From NCBI GenBank assembly GCA_017618195.1, contig JAFZUW010000026.1:22876-86875 (forward strand): DNA of 64,000 bases. The letters are read 5' to 3'. Under the pieces are notes generated by a model, which saw nothing but the letters and a program-made list of their open reading frames with translations, was not told the DNA's origin and ran no database searches. The DNA is from Lachnospiraceae bacterium. GTDB taxonomy: Bacteria > Bacillota > Clostridia > Lachnospirales > Lachnospiraceae. How positions within the stretch are numbered: the stretch's first letter is position 1; each line of letters opens with the position of its first letter. The translations under genes and the position numbers were made by a program. Shown here in pieces: positions 24,410 to 32,694 of the stretch.

Positions 24410-25227
24410 AAGACAGACTCGACATCAGAATGACGGAACGCGGCTTGTGTCAGACAAGAACGCGTGCCAGACAGCATATTCTTGCCGGAGACGTTTCGGT
24501 TAACGGAACGGTTGTAACGAAGCCCGGAACAATGGTCGAAGAAGACGCGGAGATTACGCTCGGCGGAGACGGAGACCGTTATGTCGGACGGGGCGGCTAC
24601 AAGCTCGAGCGGGCGCTTCACGAGTTCGGGATCGGCCTTACGGGGCTGACCTGTATCGATGCCGGCGCTTCGACCGGAGGCTTTACCGATTGCATGCTGC
24701 AAAACGGCGCCGCACTCGTTTATGCGATTGACGTCGGAACGGCGCAGCTTGCGGAGAAGCTCCGAAACGACCCGCGAGTCGTTTCGATGGAGCAGACCGA
24801 TATCCGGGAGATGACCGGGGCGGAATTGAAGGAACCGGCGCAGTTTCTGGCGGCGGATCTGTCGTTCATATCGCTTTCGAAGGTGCTTCCGGCATTTGCC
24901 TCACTCATAAGCGAAGGCGGCCGGATCGTATGCCTTATTAAGCCGCAGTTTGAAGCCGGCAGAGAGCATATCGGAAAGAACGGGATTGTAAAGGACCCCA
25001 GAGTCCACCGGAACGTGATCGTATCGGTGACCGGAGCTGCCGCGGAACAGGGATTTGCCTGCGACGGCATCACATATTCGCCGATTCAGGGCGGAAGCGG
25101 GAACACGGAGTACCTCTTCACCGCCGTAAAGACACTTAAGCCCGCCGCGGGAACGGATGCCGCGACAGCGGAAAGGATTGTCAATGAAGCGTTTTTGTAT
25201 CATAGCAAACAAGGAAAAGGATCCTGA
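24406..25227 (+). CDS. tlyA: TlyA-family rRNA 2'-O-methyltransferase
   Basis: A 273-residue protein. The start at 24406 overlaps the dxs stop (ATGA); a longer frame from 24292 lies inside dxs and is not used. Residues 1-60 form an S4 RNA-binding domain (RLDIRMTERGLCQTRTRARQHILAGDVSVNGT). Then comes a Rossmann methyltransferase with SAM loop CIDAGASTGGFTDCML, DVGTAQLAEKL and DLSFISLSKVLP. TlyA enzymes 2'-O-methylate 16S and, in the long form, 23S rRNA, affecting capreomycin sensitivity. In Firmicutes it lies routinely between dxs and nadK, as here. Also annotated elsewhere as a hemolysin, which is a historical name. Confidence 0.93.
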   Translation: MKDRLDIRMTERGLCQTRTRARQHILAGDVSVNGTVVTKPGTMVEEDAEITLGGDGDRYVGRGGYKLERALHEFGIGLTGLTCIDAGASTGGFTDCMLQNGAALVYAIDVGTAQLAEKLRNDPRVVSMEQTDIREMTGAELKEPAQFLAADLSFISLSKVLPAFASLISEGGRIVCLIKPQFEAGREHIGKNGIVKDPRVHRNVIVSVTGAAAEQGFACDGITYSPIQGGSGNTEYLFTAVKTLKPAAGTDAATAERIVNEAFLYHSKQGKGS

Positions 25228-26014
25228 CGGCCGGATCGCAAAGCGGCTTGCCGCATGCATTTCGGAGCACGGCGGGAGCGCTTATGTCGTTGCGCCGCTT
25301 GTTATGGGCACGGACTACTGCAAAGTGGATCTCGAGCCCGGAACCGAATGCACGATCATCCTCGGCGGCGACGGGACCTTCCTGCGCGGCGCCAAAGTGC
25401 TTCAGGCGAGCGGAATTCCGGTAATGGGGATCAACCTCGGACACCTCGGATTTCTTACCGCCGCCGAATACCAGGACGCCGACAGGGCAGTTTCACAGCT
25501 TGTGAATGACGAGTATGTGATTGAGAAGAAGTCGCTTCTTAAGACGAGTCGCAACGGAGTCGAGTCCGAAATCCTTGCGATGAACGATGTCGTCATTGCG
25601 CGCTCGGGATTTTCCCGCCTGATCCGCTTAAAGGTTTCGGTAAACGGTCAGATGGCCGACAATTATCAGGGCGACGGCGTTATCATAGCGACGCCTTCCG
25701 GTTCGACCGGCTACAGCTTAAGCGCCGGAGGCCCGGTTGTCGCACCGCAGGCGCGTACGCTTGTCATCACGCCCGTATGTCCGCATATGCTTCACGCAAG
25801 ACCGTTCGTCATTTCGGACGAGGACGAGATTGAAATCGAAGTATGCAGCAGCTCGCGTTCGCTTGAGCAGGAAGCTACGGTGACCGTTGACGGAGACGAG
25901 GTTATGGGGCTTTCGGTCGGCGACAAGGTAACCGTCCGCCGGGCGGCAGCGGAGATTTCGGTCGTAATGCTCAGAGAGATTTCTTTCTGGGACAGAGTAC
26001 GCGGGAAACTTTAA
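25184..26014 (+). CDS. nadK: NAD kinase
   Basis: A 276-residue ATP-NAD kinase that forms NADP. ATG 25184 follows AAAGGA and sits inside the 3' end of tlyA, overlapping it by 44 bp. Key motifs: ILGGDGTFLRGAK (GGDGT catalytic/NAD motif), INLGHLGFLTAAE, LAMNDVVIAR (the NE/D motif) and GDGVIIATPSGSTGYSLSAGGP. The C-terminal beta-sandwich (EATVTVDGDEVMGL) is complete. It is followed 12 bp later by argR in the usual clostridial order. Confidence 0.96.
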   Translation: MKRFCIIANKEKDPDGRIAKRLAACISEHGGSAYVVAPLVMGTDYCKVDLEPGTECTIILGGDGTFLRGAKVLQASGIPVMGINLGHLGFLTAAEYQDADRAVSQLVNDEYVIEKKSLLKTSRNGVESEILAMNDVVIARSGFSRLIRLKVSVNGQMADNYQGDGVIIATPSGSTGYSLSAGGPVVAPQARTLVITPVCPHMLHARPFVISDEDEIEIEVCSSSRSLEQEATVTVDGDEVMGLSVGDKVTVRRAAAEISVVMLREISFWDRVRGKL

Positions 26015-26026
26015 CAGGAGGTATCC

Positions 26027-26488
26027 ATGAAGAACAAGAGACAGAACAGGATTTTGGAACTGATCTCGGAGCGCGAGATCGGAACGCAGGAAGAGCTTGC
26101 GAGTCTTCTGACGGAATCCGGGTTTCAGGTTACGCAGGCGACAATCTCGCGTGACATCCGCGAACTGCGGATCACGAAGATGCCGATTGCGAACGGCCGG
26201 CAGCGGTACGTCAGCATTTCGCATGACGATCCGTCGGACACGAACCGGGAACGCTATAAGCGAATCCTCAAAGACGCAATCGTTTCCATGGATACCGCGC
26301 AGAATATTCTGGTAGTCCGCACAAGCGCCGGAATGGCGATGGCGGTTGCCGCCGCGATTGACGGAATCCGGTTCTCCTCAATCGTCGGATCGCTTGCGGG
26401 CGATGACACGGTATTTCTTGCCGTGAAGTCCGCGGAAGAGGCCGAAGGGATTCTGAAACGGATCCAGGCAGTCACCGGAGAAGCTTAG
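26027..26488 (+). CDS. argR: Arginine repressor ArgR
   Basis: A 153-residue regulator of arginine synthesis and breakdown. The winged-helix N-terminus (RQNRILELISEREIGTQEELASLLTESGFQVTQATISRDIRELRITK) contains the strongly conserved TQATISRD recognition helix. The C-terminal domain (residues 80-153) has IVGSLAGDDTVFLAV, the arginine-binding and hexamerisation region. An AGGAGG site precedes the ATG. Placement between nadK and recN is standard in Clostridia and does not by itself mean local regulation; no ARG box was identified here. Confidence 0.95.
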   Translation: MKNKRQNRILELISEREIGTQEELASLLTESGFQVTQATISRDIRELRITKMPIANGRQRYVSISHDDPSDTNRERYKRILKDAIVSMDTAQNILVVRTSAGMAMAVAAAIDGIRFSSIVGSLAGDDTVFLAVKSAEEAEGILKRIQAVTGEA

Positions 26489-26533
26489 GATTTAATAAAA
26501 ATCAGATAAAAGGAAAGAGAGGAAGAAAGTTCT

Positions 26534-27274
26534 ATGTCAGGACATTCCAAATTTGCCAACATCAAGCACAAGAAGGAGAAAAACGATGCCGCAAAGGGTA
26601 AGGTGTTTACCCGTCTCGGCCGTGAGATCGCCGTTGCCGTAAAAGAGGGCGGCCCCGATCCGAACAACAACAGCAAGCTGAAGGATATCATTGCAAAAGC
26701 CAAATCCAACAACATGCCGAACGATACGATCGACCGCAGCATCAAAAAAGCTGCCGGCGACGCCAACGCAGTAAACTACGAGTTCGTTTCCTATGAGGGT
26801 TACGGCCCGAAGGGTATCGCCATCATCGTTGAGGCGCTTACCGATAACAAGAACCGTACCGCGGCCAACATCCGCAGCGCGTTCACGAAAGGAAACGGAA
26901 GCATCGGTACTCCCGGATGCGTATCGTTCATGTTCGACGAGAAGGGACAGATCCTGATCGACAAGGAAGAGTGCGATATCGATCCCGACGATCTGATGAT
27001 GATGGCTCTTGACGCCGGCGCTGAGGATTTTGCGGACAATGAGGATTCTTACGAGATCCTGACCGATCCCGATTCGTTCTCGGCAGTACGCGAGGCTCTT
27101 GAGGCACAGGGCGTTCCGATGGCACAGGCCGAAGTAACGAAACTTCCGCAGACCGAAGTGGAGCTGACCGACGAGCAGGACATCAAAATGTTCAACCGCA
27201 CGCTCGATCTTCTGGATGACGATGACGACGTGCAGGAAGTATACCACAACGGCATTCTGCCGGATGAGGAGTAA
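26534..27274 (+). CDS. YebC/PmpR-family protein (TACO1-like)
   Basis: A 246-residue protein starting MSGHSKFANIKHKKEKNDAAKGKVFTRL, the family signature. The family was first called a transcriptional regulator; recent work ties some members to relief of ribosome stalling at proline-rich stretches, overlapping the role of EF-P. Complete landmarks include PNNNSKLKDIIAKAKSNNMPNDTIDRSIKKAAG, YEGYGPKGIAIIVEALTDNKNRTAANIRSAF and GVPMAQAEVTKLPQTEV. The C-terminus is acidic. It is inserted between argR and recN, which are usually adjacent in Clostridia. Codon choice is closer to that of efp than to its neighbours, suggesting high expression. Confidence 0.95.
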   Translation: MSGHSKFANIKHKKEKNDAAKGKVFTRLGREIAVAVKEGGPDPNNNSKLKDIIAKAKSNNMPNDTIDRSIKKAAGDANAVNYEFVSYEGYGPKGIAIIVEALTDNKNRTAANIRSAFTKGNGSIGTPGCVSFMFDEKGQILIDKEECDIDPDDLMMMALDAGAEDFADNEDSYEILTDPDSFSAVREALEAQGVPMAQAEVTKLPQTEVELTDEQDIKMFNRTLDLLDDDDDVQEVYHNGILPDEE

Positions 27275-27307
27275 CCTTAATTCCCGGAGAGAGGGAAAGG
27301 GCGATTT

Positions 27308-28984
27308 ATGTTACTGAGTTTACATGTCAAAAACTTTGCTATCATTGACGAAGTGTATGTGGATTTCGGCGCGGGGATGAACATCCTTACCGGTGAAACC
27401 GGCGCCGGCAAATCCATCCTTCTCGGCTCGGTAAATGCCGCGCTCGGCGGAAAGGTCAGCAAGGAGATGCTCGGCCGGAACGCCGACTATGCGCTTGCGG
27501 AACTGATCTTCGACAGCGGGGACGAGAGTATCCGTGCTCTGCTTGAACGAAACGAGATACCCATCGAGGATAATCTGATCATTTCCCGCCGCATTTCGGA
27601 CAACGGACGGAGCATCAGCCGCGTAAACGGCGAAGTCGTCAATACGGGCTTTCTGAAGGAGCTGTCGGATAAGCTTCTCGAAGTTTACGGACAGCGGGAG
27701 AATCAAACTCTTCTTGATCGGAAGAACCAGCTGAAACTGGTGGACCGTTTCTTTAAAGAGCAGACCGCGCCGCTTCTTGAGGAGATCCGTACGGCTTATA
27801 CCGAGTACCGTCAGACGCTCCGTGAGTACGAGGAAGCGCAGGCGCATTCGGAAAGCCGGACGCGCGAGCTGTCGCTTCTGCGTTACGAGCATGAGGAGAT
27901 TGAGAAGGCCGATCCGAAGCCCGGAGAGGATGCCGCGCTCGAAGAACGCTTCCGCGTACTTTCGAACCGGAGCCGTCTTTTGGAGGCTGCCGGAGAGGCG
28001 GACAGGCTTCTGTGCACGGATTCCGACAGCGCGTCGGACCTTGTCGGACGCACGCTTCGGCAAATGGGACGAGTCATTTCGTACGATGAGAAGCTGGATG
28101 GCATTTACCGTGAGATTGAGCAGCTCGAGGAACTGCTCCGGGACATCGGAGCGGGACTTTCGGATTACGTCGACGACCTCGGTTCGGATGAAGGCGAGCT
28201 GAGCGAAACCGAGGAACGCCTCAATCTCCTGAATCATTTGAAAGCCAAATACGGCAAGACCGTCGAAGACATCCGCGCTTACGATGCGGAACTTGCCGTC
28301 AAGATCGACCGGCTCGAGAATTACGACCGTTATCTCGAAGAGACGAAGGCAAAGGTGCGAAAGCAGGAGAAGAAGCTTGCGGAACTTTGCGGAAAGCTCG
28401 GAGAGGTCCGCAGAGAATCGGCCGGAAAGCTTGAGGTTAAGATCCGTGAGGCACTGAAAGATCTGAACTTCCCGGATGTCGTATTCCGGATCGATATTGA
28501 AACGGTGCCGATGACCGGTGACGGAACGGAGAGCGCGGAATTCATGATTTCCGTGAACCCGGGCGAGCCGGTGAGACCGCTTGCGAAGATCGCGAGCGGC
28601 GGCGAACTGTCGCGTATCAGTCTTGCGGTGAAGTCCGTATTTGCCGGCAAGGATGAGATCGAAACGCTGATCTTAGACGAGATCGATACCGGCGTCAGCG
28701 GACGTACCGCCCAGAAGGTTGCGGAGAAGATGGCCGCGATCGCGAAGGAGCATCAGATATTATGCATCACGCATCTGCCGCAGATCGCCGCATTTGCCTC
28801 AAAGCATTTCCTGATCGAGAAGGCGACCGACGGGGCTTCGACGAAGACAGGCGTGACGCCGCTTACGGAAGAGCAGACCGTAGGGGAGCTTGCGAGAATG
28901 CTGAGCGGTGCGCAGATTACCGATTCGGTAATGGCCAACGCGAAGGAAATGCGCGAGCTCGCGATGAAAAGAAAGAACGCGTAA
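27308..28984 (+). CDS. recN: DNA repair protein RecN
   Basis: A 558-residue SMC-like ATPase that acts early in double-strand break repair. Walker A is GETGAGKSILL near residue 30. The middle 150-370 region is a long coiled coil rich in Glu, Arg and Leu. The C-terminal ATPase half has IASGGELSRISLAVKSVF (signature) and LILDEIDTGVSGRTAQKVAEK (Walker B and D-loop), then ILCITHLPQIAAFA. The start ATG follows GAGAGGGAAAGGG. In spore-forming relatives recN is followed by spoIVB and spo0A; here glgA follows instead. Confidence 0.96.
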   Translation: MLLSLHVKNFAIIDEVYVDFGAGMNILTGETGAGKSILLGSVNAALGGKVSKEMLGRNADYALAELIFDSGDESIRALLERNEIPIEDNLIISRRISDNGRSISRVNGEVVNTGFLKELSDKLLEVYGQRENQTLLDRKNQLKLVDRFFKEQTAPLLEEIRTAYTEYRQTLREYEEAQAHSESRTRELSLLRYEHEEIEKADPKPGEDAALEERFRVLSNRSRLLEAAGEADRLLCTDSDSASDLVGRTLRQMGRVISYDEKLDGIYREIEQLEELLRDIGAGLSDYVDDLGSDEGELSETEERLNLLNHLKAKYGKTVEDIRAYDAELAVKIDRLENYDRYLEETKAKVRKQEKKLAELCGKLGEVRRESAGKLEVKIREALKDLNFPDVVFRIDIETVPMTGDGTESAEFMISVNPGEPVRPLAKIASGGELSRISLAVKSVFAGKDEIETLILDEIDTGVSGRTAQKVAEKMAAIAKEHQILCITHLPQIAAFASKHFLIEKATDGASTKTGVTPLTEEQTVGELARMLSGAQITDSVMANAKEMRELAMKRKNA

Positions 28985-29072
28985 CGAAGGACAGAACAGC
29001 AAAACCGGATACGGATTTGTTTGGAACGGGAGCCATCGGCTTCGTGGAAATATTACATTGAGCGAGGTTACT

Positions 29073-30509
29073 ATGAAAAAGGTTTTATTTGTAGCATCGG
29101 AATGTGTTCCGTTTATCAAAACGGGAGGTTTGGCGGACGTTGTCGGCTCACTGCCGAAGTACATCAACCGCGACGAATTTGACATCCGTGTAATGGTGCC
29201 GAAGTATCTTGCCATTCCGCAGAAATACCGTGACAAGATGGAGTACGTTACGCACTTCTATGTGGATCTTGCGTGGCGCAGCCAGTATGTCGGCGTGCTG
29301 AAGACCGTGCTCGACGGCATCACCTTTTACTTCATCGACAACGAGTATTACTTCAACGGAGACAAGCCTTACGGCTACATCCATGAGGATATTGAGAAGT
29401 TCGCCTTCTTTGATAAGGCGTGCCTTTCCGCGCTGCCGGCGATCGATTTCAAGCCGGACATCATTCATTGCCACGACTGGCAGACCGGCCTGATCCCGGT
29501 TATGCTTCATGACCGTTTCCAGGATAACCCGTTCTATCATGGAATCAAGACGATCATGACGATTCACAACCTGAAATTCCAGGGCGTCTGGGACGCGAAG
29601 TCCGTTCAGGACATCACGGGACTGTCTTCGTACTATTTTACTCCCGACAAATTGGAAGCCTACGGCGACGCCAACTATTTAAAGGGCGGCCTCGTTTACG
29701 CGGACCGCATCACGACGGTAAGCAACACGTACGCCGAGGAGATTAAGACTCCGTTCTACGGCGAAGGCCTCGACGGCCTGATGAACGCGCGGAGCAACTG
29801 TCTGTCCGGTATCGTAAACGGTATCGATTATCAGGAGTACGATCCGGCGACCGATCCGTTCATCGTGCAGAACTATAACGCAATTACTTTCCGGAAGGAA
29901 AAGATTAAGAATAAGCGCGCTCTGCAGAAGGAACTCGGACTGAACAGCGATGACAAGGTATTCATGCTCGGCATCGTATCGCGTCTGACCGACCAGAAGG
30001 GTCTCGACCTCGTGGACTGCGTGATCGAAGAGATCTGCGCGGAAGATACCCAGTTCGTTATCCTCGGTACCGGCGATCCGAAGTATGAGAACCTGTTCCG
30101 CCATTTCGAGTGGAAATACAAGGACCGCGTATCCGCCAACATCTACTACAACAACGAGCGTTCGCATAAGATTTATGCTTCCTGCGACGCCTTCCTGATG
30201 CCTTCGCTGTTCGAACCCTGCGGACTCTCGCAGCTGATGAGCCTCAGGTACGGTACCGTGCCGATCGTTCGTGAGACGGGCGGTCTGAAGGATACGGTAG
30301 AGCCTTACAACCAGTATGAAAATTCCGGCACCGGTTTCGGTTTTCGGAACTACAACGCGCACGAGATGCTCGGTACGATCCGGTACGCGAAGGATGTGTA
30401 CTATAACCACCGCCGTGAGTGGAACAAGATCATCGACCGCGGCATGTCCCGGGACTTCTCGTGGACCAATTCCGCGAAACAATATGAGGAATTGTACCGG
30501 TATATGTGA
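29073..30509 (+). CDS. glgA: Glycogen synthase (ADP-glucose type, GT5)
   Basis: A 478-residue glycosyltransferase that extends alpha-1,4-glucan from ADP-glucose. ATG 29073 is used, giving MKKVLFVASECVPFIKTGGLADVVGSLPK, with the KTGGLADV ADP-glucose site. Further motifs: HCHDWQTGLIPVML, TIHNLKFQG, GIVNGIDYQEYDP, GIVSRLTDQKGLDL and SLFEPCGLSQLMSLRYG. A near-frame TTG at 29058 is less likely. No other glycogen gene (glgB, glgC, glgP) is in the window, so it stands alone here. The ribosome site is GCGAGG. No promoter was recognised in the 88 bp after recN. Confidence 0.95.
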   Translation: MKKVLFVASECVPFIKTGGLADVVGSLPKYINRDEFDIRVMVPKYLAIPQKYRDKMEYVTHFYVDLAWRSQYVGVLKTVLDGITFYFIDNEYYFNGDKPYGYIHEDIEKFAFFDKACLSALPAIDFKPDIIHCHDWQTGLIPVMLHDRFQDNPFYHGIKTIMTIHNLKFQGVWDAKSVQDITGLSSYYFTPDKLEAYGDANYLKGGLVYADRITTVSNTYAEEIKTPFYGEGLDGLMNARSNCLSGIVNGIDYQEYDPATDPFIVQNYNAITFRKEKIKNKRALQKELGLNSDDKVFMLGIVSRLTDQKGLDLVDCVIEEICAEDTQFVILGTGDPKYENLFRHFEWKYKDRVSANIYYNNERSHKIYASCDAFLMPSLFEPCGLSQLMSLRYGTVPIVRETGGLKDTVEPYNQYENSGTGFGFRNYNAHEMLGTIRYAKDVYYNHRREWNKIIDRGMSRDFSWTNSAKQYEELYRYM

Positions 30510-30524
30510 GAACCGGTTTTCGGC

Positions 30525-30605
30525 GACGCCGCTGCTGTTACCGAAGCAGGGCCGCAATCAAGCTGAATTGATTGCTTACCCTGCTTCGGACAGCGCAGCG
30601 GCTGT
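30525..30605 (+). repeat. Hairpin repeat, copy A
   Basis: Nested stems: GCCGCTGC (30528-30535) with GCAGCGGC (30595-30602); CCGAAGCAGGG (30541-30551) with CCCTGCTTCGG (30579-30589); GCAATCAA (30554-30561) with TTGATTGC (30568-30575). The loop is GCTGAA. About 27 base pairs fall within 75 nt. No T-run follows, so it is not a simple terminator of glgA. Confidence 0.85.
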
Positions 30606-30733
30606 AATCGGAAGACGATAAGACATACACTCGCTGCGATTTCCGATAAAGCCCTTCGCGGAATCGTCCCACGATTTGAGCCCCGTGCATGCGCTCCGGG
30701 GAAGGGAAGAGAACAGGATTTTAAACCAAAGCC

Positions 30734-30822
30734 AGAACCTGCCGGTTATGAGTCGAAATTTAACAAATAAACCGGTCTCTAGTTTGATGGAGATGGGAAC
30801 ATAAACAAGAACCTGCCGGTTA
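30734..30822. repeat. Two direct repeats of AGAACCTGCCGGTTA
   Basis: The 15-nt word is identical at 30734-30748 and 30808-30822, 74 bp apart, each copy itself partly palindromic (AACC-TGC-CGGTT). It may be part of the same repeat family as the flanking hairpins or a target duplication left by an old insertion. Confidence 0.65.
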
Positions 30823-31032
30823 GGACTCAGGATTCGATGAGCAAATATTATCCTGTGCTTCATGAAGGCGGGAATCCGGGCTTAGACTACTTGTCATAAT
30901 ACTTTATCATATTGGAATTGTTTCCTGACTGCATGATTTCGGAATCATGACCATGACATCTTTCCTCGGAACGGACGATTTATTATGTCACCTTCGACGG
31001 AAAGAACTTCAATTCCCATCGGCTTTGTCCTC

Positions 31033-31114
31033 ACAGCTATCGCGCTGTCCGCAGCAGAGGACGGAGCCAATTCAGCTTGGCGCAGACCTCTGCTGCGGTT
31101 ACAGCGATAGCGTC
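31033..31114 (-). repeat. Hairpin repeat, copy B (inverted relative to copy A)
   Basis: Read on the minus strand it aligns along its whole length with copy A and keeps the loop GCTGAA. Stems in plus coordinates: GCTATCGC (31036-31043) with GCGATAGC (31104-31111); CCGCAGCAGAGG (31049-31060) with CCTCTGCTGCGG (31087-31098); GCCAA (31066-31070) with TTGGC (31077-31081). Where the copies differ in a stem, both sides usually change together, so the fold is conserved more than the sequence. A partial third copy of its outer edge, CAGCGATAGCGTCA, recurs at 31144. Confidence 0.85.
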
Positions 31115-31196
31115 AGGAATAACCCGTAGAAAATGCAGCTATGCAGCGATAGCGTCAATGATAACCAGCCAAGAATTATTAAGGAGGTTTCCCCTT

Positions 31197-32660
31197 ATGA
31201 AACTATCCGATTTGTGTAACGAATCCCGAGTCCTGATCCAAGGTGATCCGACGGCGGAAATCAGCGGGATCGCGTATGATACAAGAAAGATTCAGCCCGG
31301 TAACCTTTTCGTCTGCATCGTCGGAACGGTGGTTGACGGACATGATTTTATCGATAAGGCAATCGAACTCGGCGCGGCGGCAGTCGCGGTCACGAAGGAC
31401 GTGACGGTGCCGGAGAGTGTTGCGGTAATTAAGGTGGACGACGACCGTGCGGCGCTCAGCGCAATGAGTACGATCTGGTTCGGTCATCCGGCGGAAAAGC
31501 TGATTACGATCGGCATTACCGGAACCAAAGGCAAGACGACTACCGCGTTTATGATCCGTGAGATACTCGAGGAAGCCGGCATTCCGTGCGGATTGATCGG
31601 CTCGGTGGAAAATATCATCGGTGACGAGCATATCCCGGCGTCGCATTCGACGCCCGAATCGTATGTTCTGCAGGAGTATTTATCCCGCATGGCCGCAAAG
31701 GGGCTTCGCGCCGTTGTGATGGAAGTTTCCTCGCAGGGGCTTAAGATGCAGCGCGTCGGAGGCATGACGTTTGATTACGGTCTGTTCACGAACTTCGGGG
31801 AAGATCATATCGGAACGGGCGAACATGCTGACTTAGCGGAGTATTTTTCCTGTAAGCGGATGCTGTTCGGAATGAGCCGTACCGGCATCTTTAACGGAGA
31901 CGACAGGCGGGCAGCCGACATGATGGCGGACCAGCCGTGCAGAAAAGTCGTATTCGGCGCGAAGGAAGGCGCGGATTACCGCCTCAGCGACGTGACTCTG
32001 ACCAGCCCGGGCGGAAGCCTCGGCGTTTCCTATACGGTTTCCGGACGCTGCAATATGCGCGTCGACGTGGACATTGCAGGCTCCTTTAACGCTTACAATT
32101 CCATTGCCGCGCTGGCGCTCACGAAGGAAATGGGGATCGCGGACGATGTGATTTTTAAAGTGATGAACCGCATCCACGTAAGAGGCCGTGTGGAGCCCGT
32201 AAAGGTTTCCGACACATTTTCCGTAATGCTTGATTACGCGCATAACGGAATGGCTCTTGAAAGCCTTCTTAAGACGATTAAGGAGTACCGCCCGGCGCGC
32301 ATCGTGTGCGTATTCGGGTGCGGCGGAAACCGGGCGAAGGACCGCCGTTACGAGATGGGCGAGGTGTCTTCGAGAATGGCGGATCTGACCGTCGTAACGA
32401 CCGACAATCCGCGGTTTGAAGATCCGAAGGACATTATAGCGGACATCATCACCGGCGTGAAGAAGGCGGACGGAGAGTATGTGACGATTGAAGACCGCAG
32501 GGAAGCAATCCGCTACGTGCTCGCAAACGCAAAGCCCGGCGACTGTATCATCATCGCCGGCAAAGGACATGAAGATTATCAGGAAATCCGCGGCGTCAAA
32601 TACCATATGGACGACCGTGAGATGATCCTTGAGGAAGCGGCAGCCGTCGGACTTTTCTAA
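31197..32660 (+). CDS. murE: UDP-N-acetylmuramoyl-tripeptide synthetase MurE (meso-DAP-adding type)
   Basis: A 487-residue Mur ligase. ATG 31197 is set by AAGGAGG 9 nt upstream; the frame is open back to 31077 but that part covers hairpin B and has no ribosome site. Domain 1 binds the UDP moiety (SGIAYDTRKIQPGNLFVCI), domain 2 has the P-loop GITGTKGKTTTAFMI and EVSSQGLKMQRVGGMTFDYGLFTNFGEDHIGTGEH, and domain 3 has GCGGNRAKDRRYEMG. DNPR at residues 403-406 is the hallmark of enzymes that add meso-diaminopimelate rather than lysine. It is separated from the division cluster 14 kb downstream, where murE is commonly found in Firmicutes. It is followed by priA. Confidence 0.95.
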   Translation: MKLSDLCNESRVLIQGDPTAEISGIAYDTRKIQPGNLFVCIVGTVVDGHDFIDKAIELGAAAVAVTKDVTVPESVAVIKVDDDRAALSAMSTIWFGHPAEKLITIGITGTKGKTTTAFMIREILEEAGIPCGLIGSVENIIGDEHIPASHSTPESYVLQEYLSRMAAKGLRAVVMEVSSQGLKMQRVGGMTFDYGLFTNFGEDHIGTGEHADLAEYFSCKRMLFGMSRTGIFNGDDRRAADMMADQPCRKVVFGAKEGADYRLSDVTLTSPGGSLGVSYTVSGRCNMRVDVDIAGSFNAYNSIAALALTKEMGIADDVIFKVMNRIHVRGRVEPVKVSDTFSVMLDYAHNGMALESLLKTIKEYRPARIVCVFGCGGNRAKDRRYEMGEVSSRMADLTVVTTDNPRFEDPKDIIADIITGVKKADGEYVTIEDRREAIRYVLANAKPGDCIIIAGKGHEDYQEIRGVKYHMDDREMILEEAAAVGLF

Positions 32661-32694
32661 ACGGGAGCCGCATATATACGGAGGATTGATACGG

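Larger units (their letters stand above)
30510..31196. other. 690-bp intergenic region with paired inverted hairpin repeats upstream of murE
   Basis: No convincing gene lies here. From left to right: long hairpin A (30525-30605), a GC-rich stretch with CCCCG/CGGGG complementarity near 30681-30700, two direct copies of AGAACCTGCCGGTTA (30734 and 30808), an AT-rich patch with a candidate promoter TTAGAC (30882-30887) / TATCAT (30905-30910) at 17-bp spacing, long hairpin B (31033-31114), a partial third copy of the hairpin edge (31144-31166), and the murE ribosome site. If the promoter is real, hairpin B lies in the murE leader RNA. Confidence 0.7.

Noticed and set aside
30576-30863. A 95-codon minus-strand open frame in the murE upstream region
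   Set aside because: It begins within the repeat-rich region, has no ribosome site, runs through hairpin A and both direct repeats, and its product resembles no protein. The repeats explain the sequence better.
31077-31196. N-terminal extension of MurE by 40 codons
   Set aside because: The extra codons lie within hairpin B and the repeats; the true start has AAGGAGG at the right distance and matches family N-termini.
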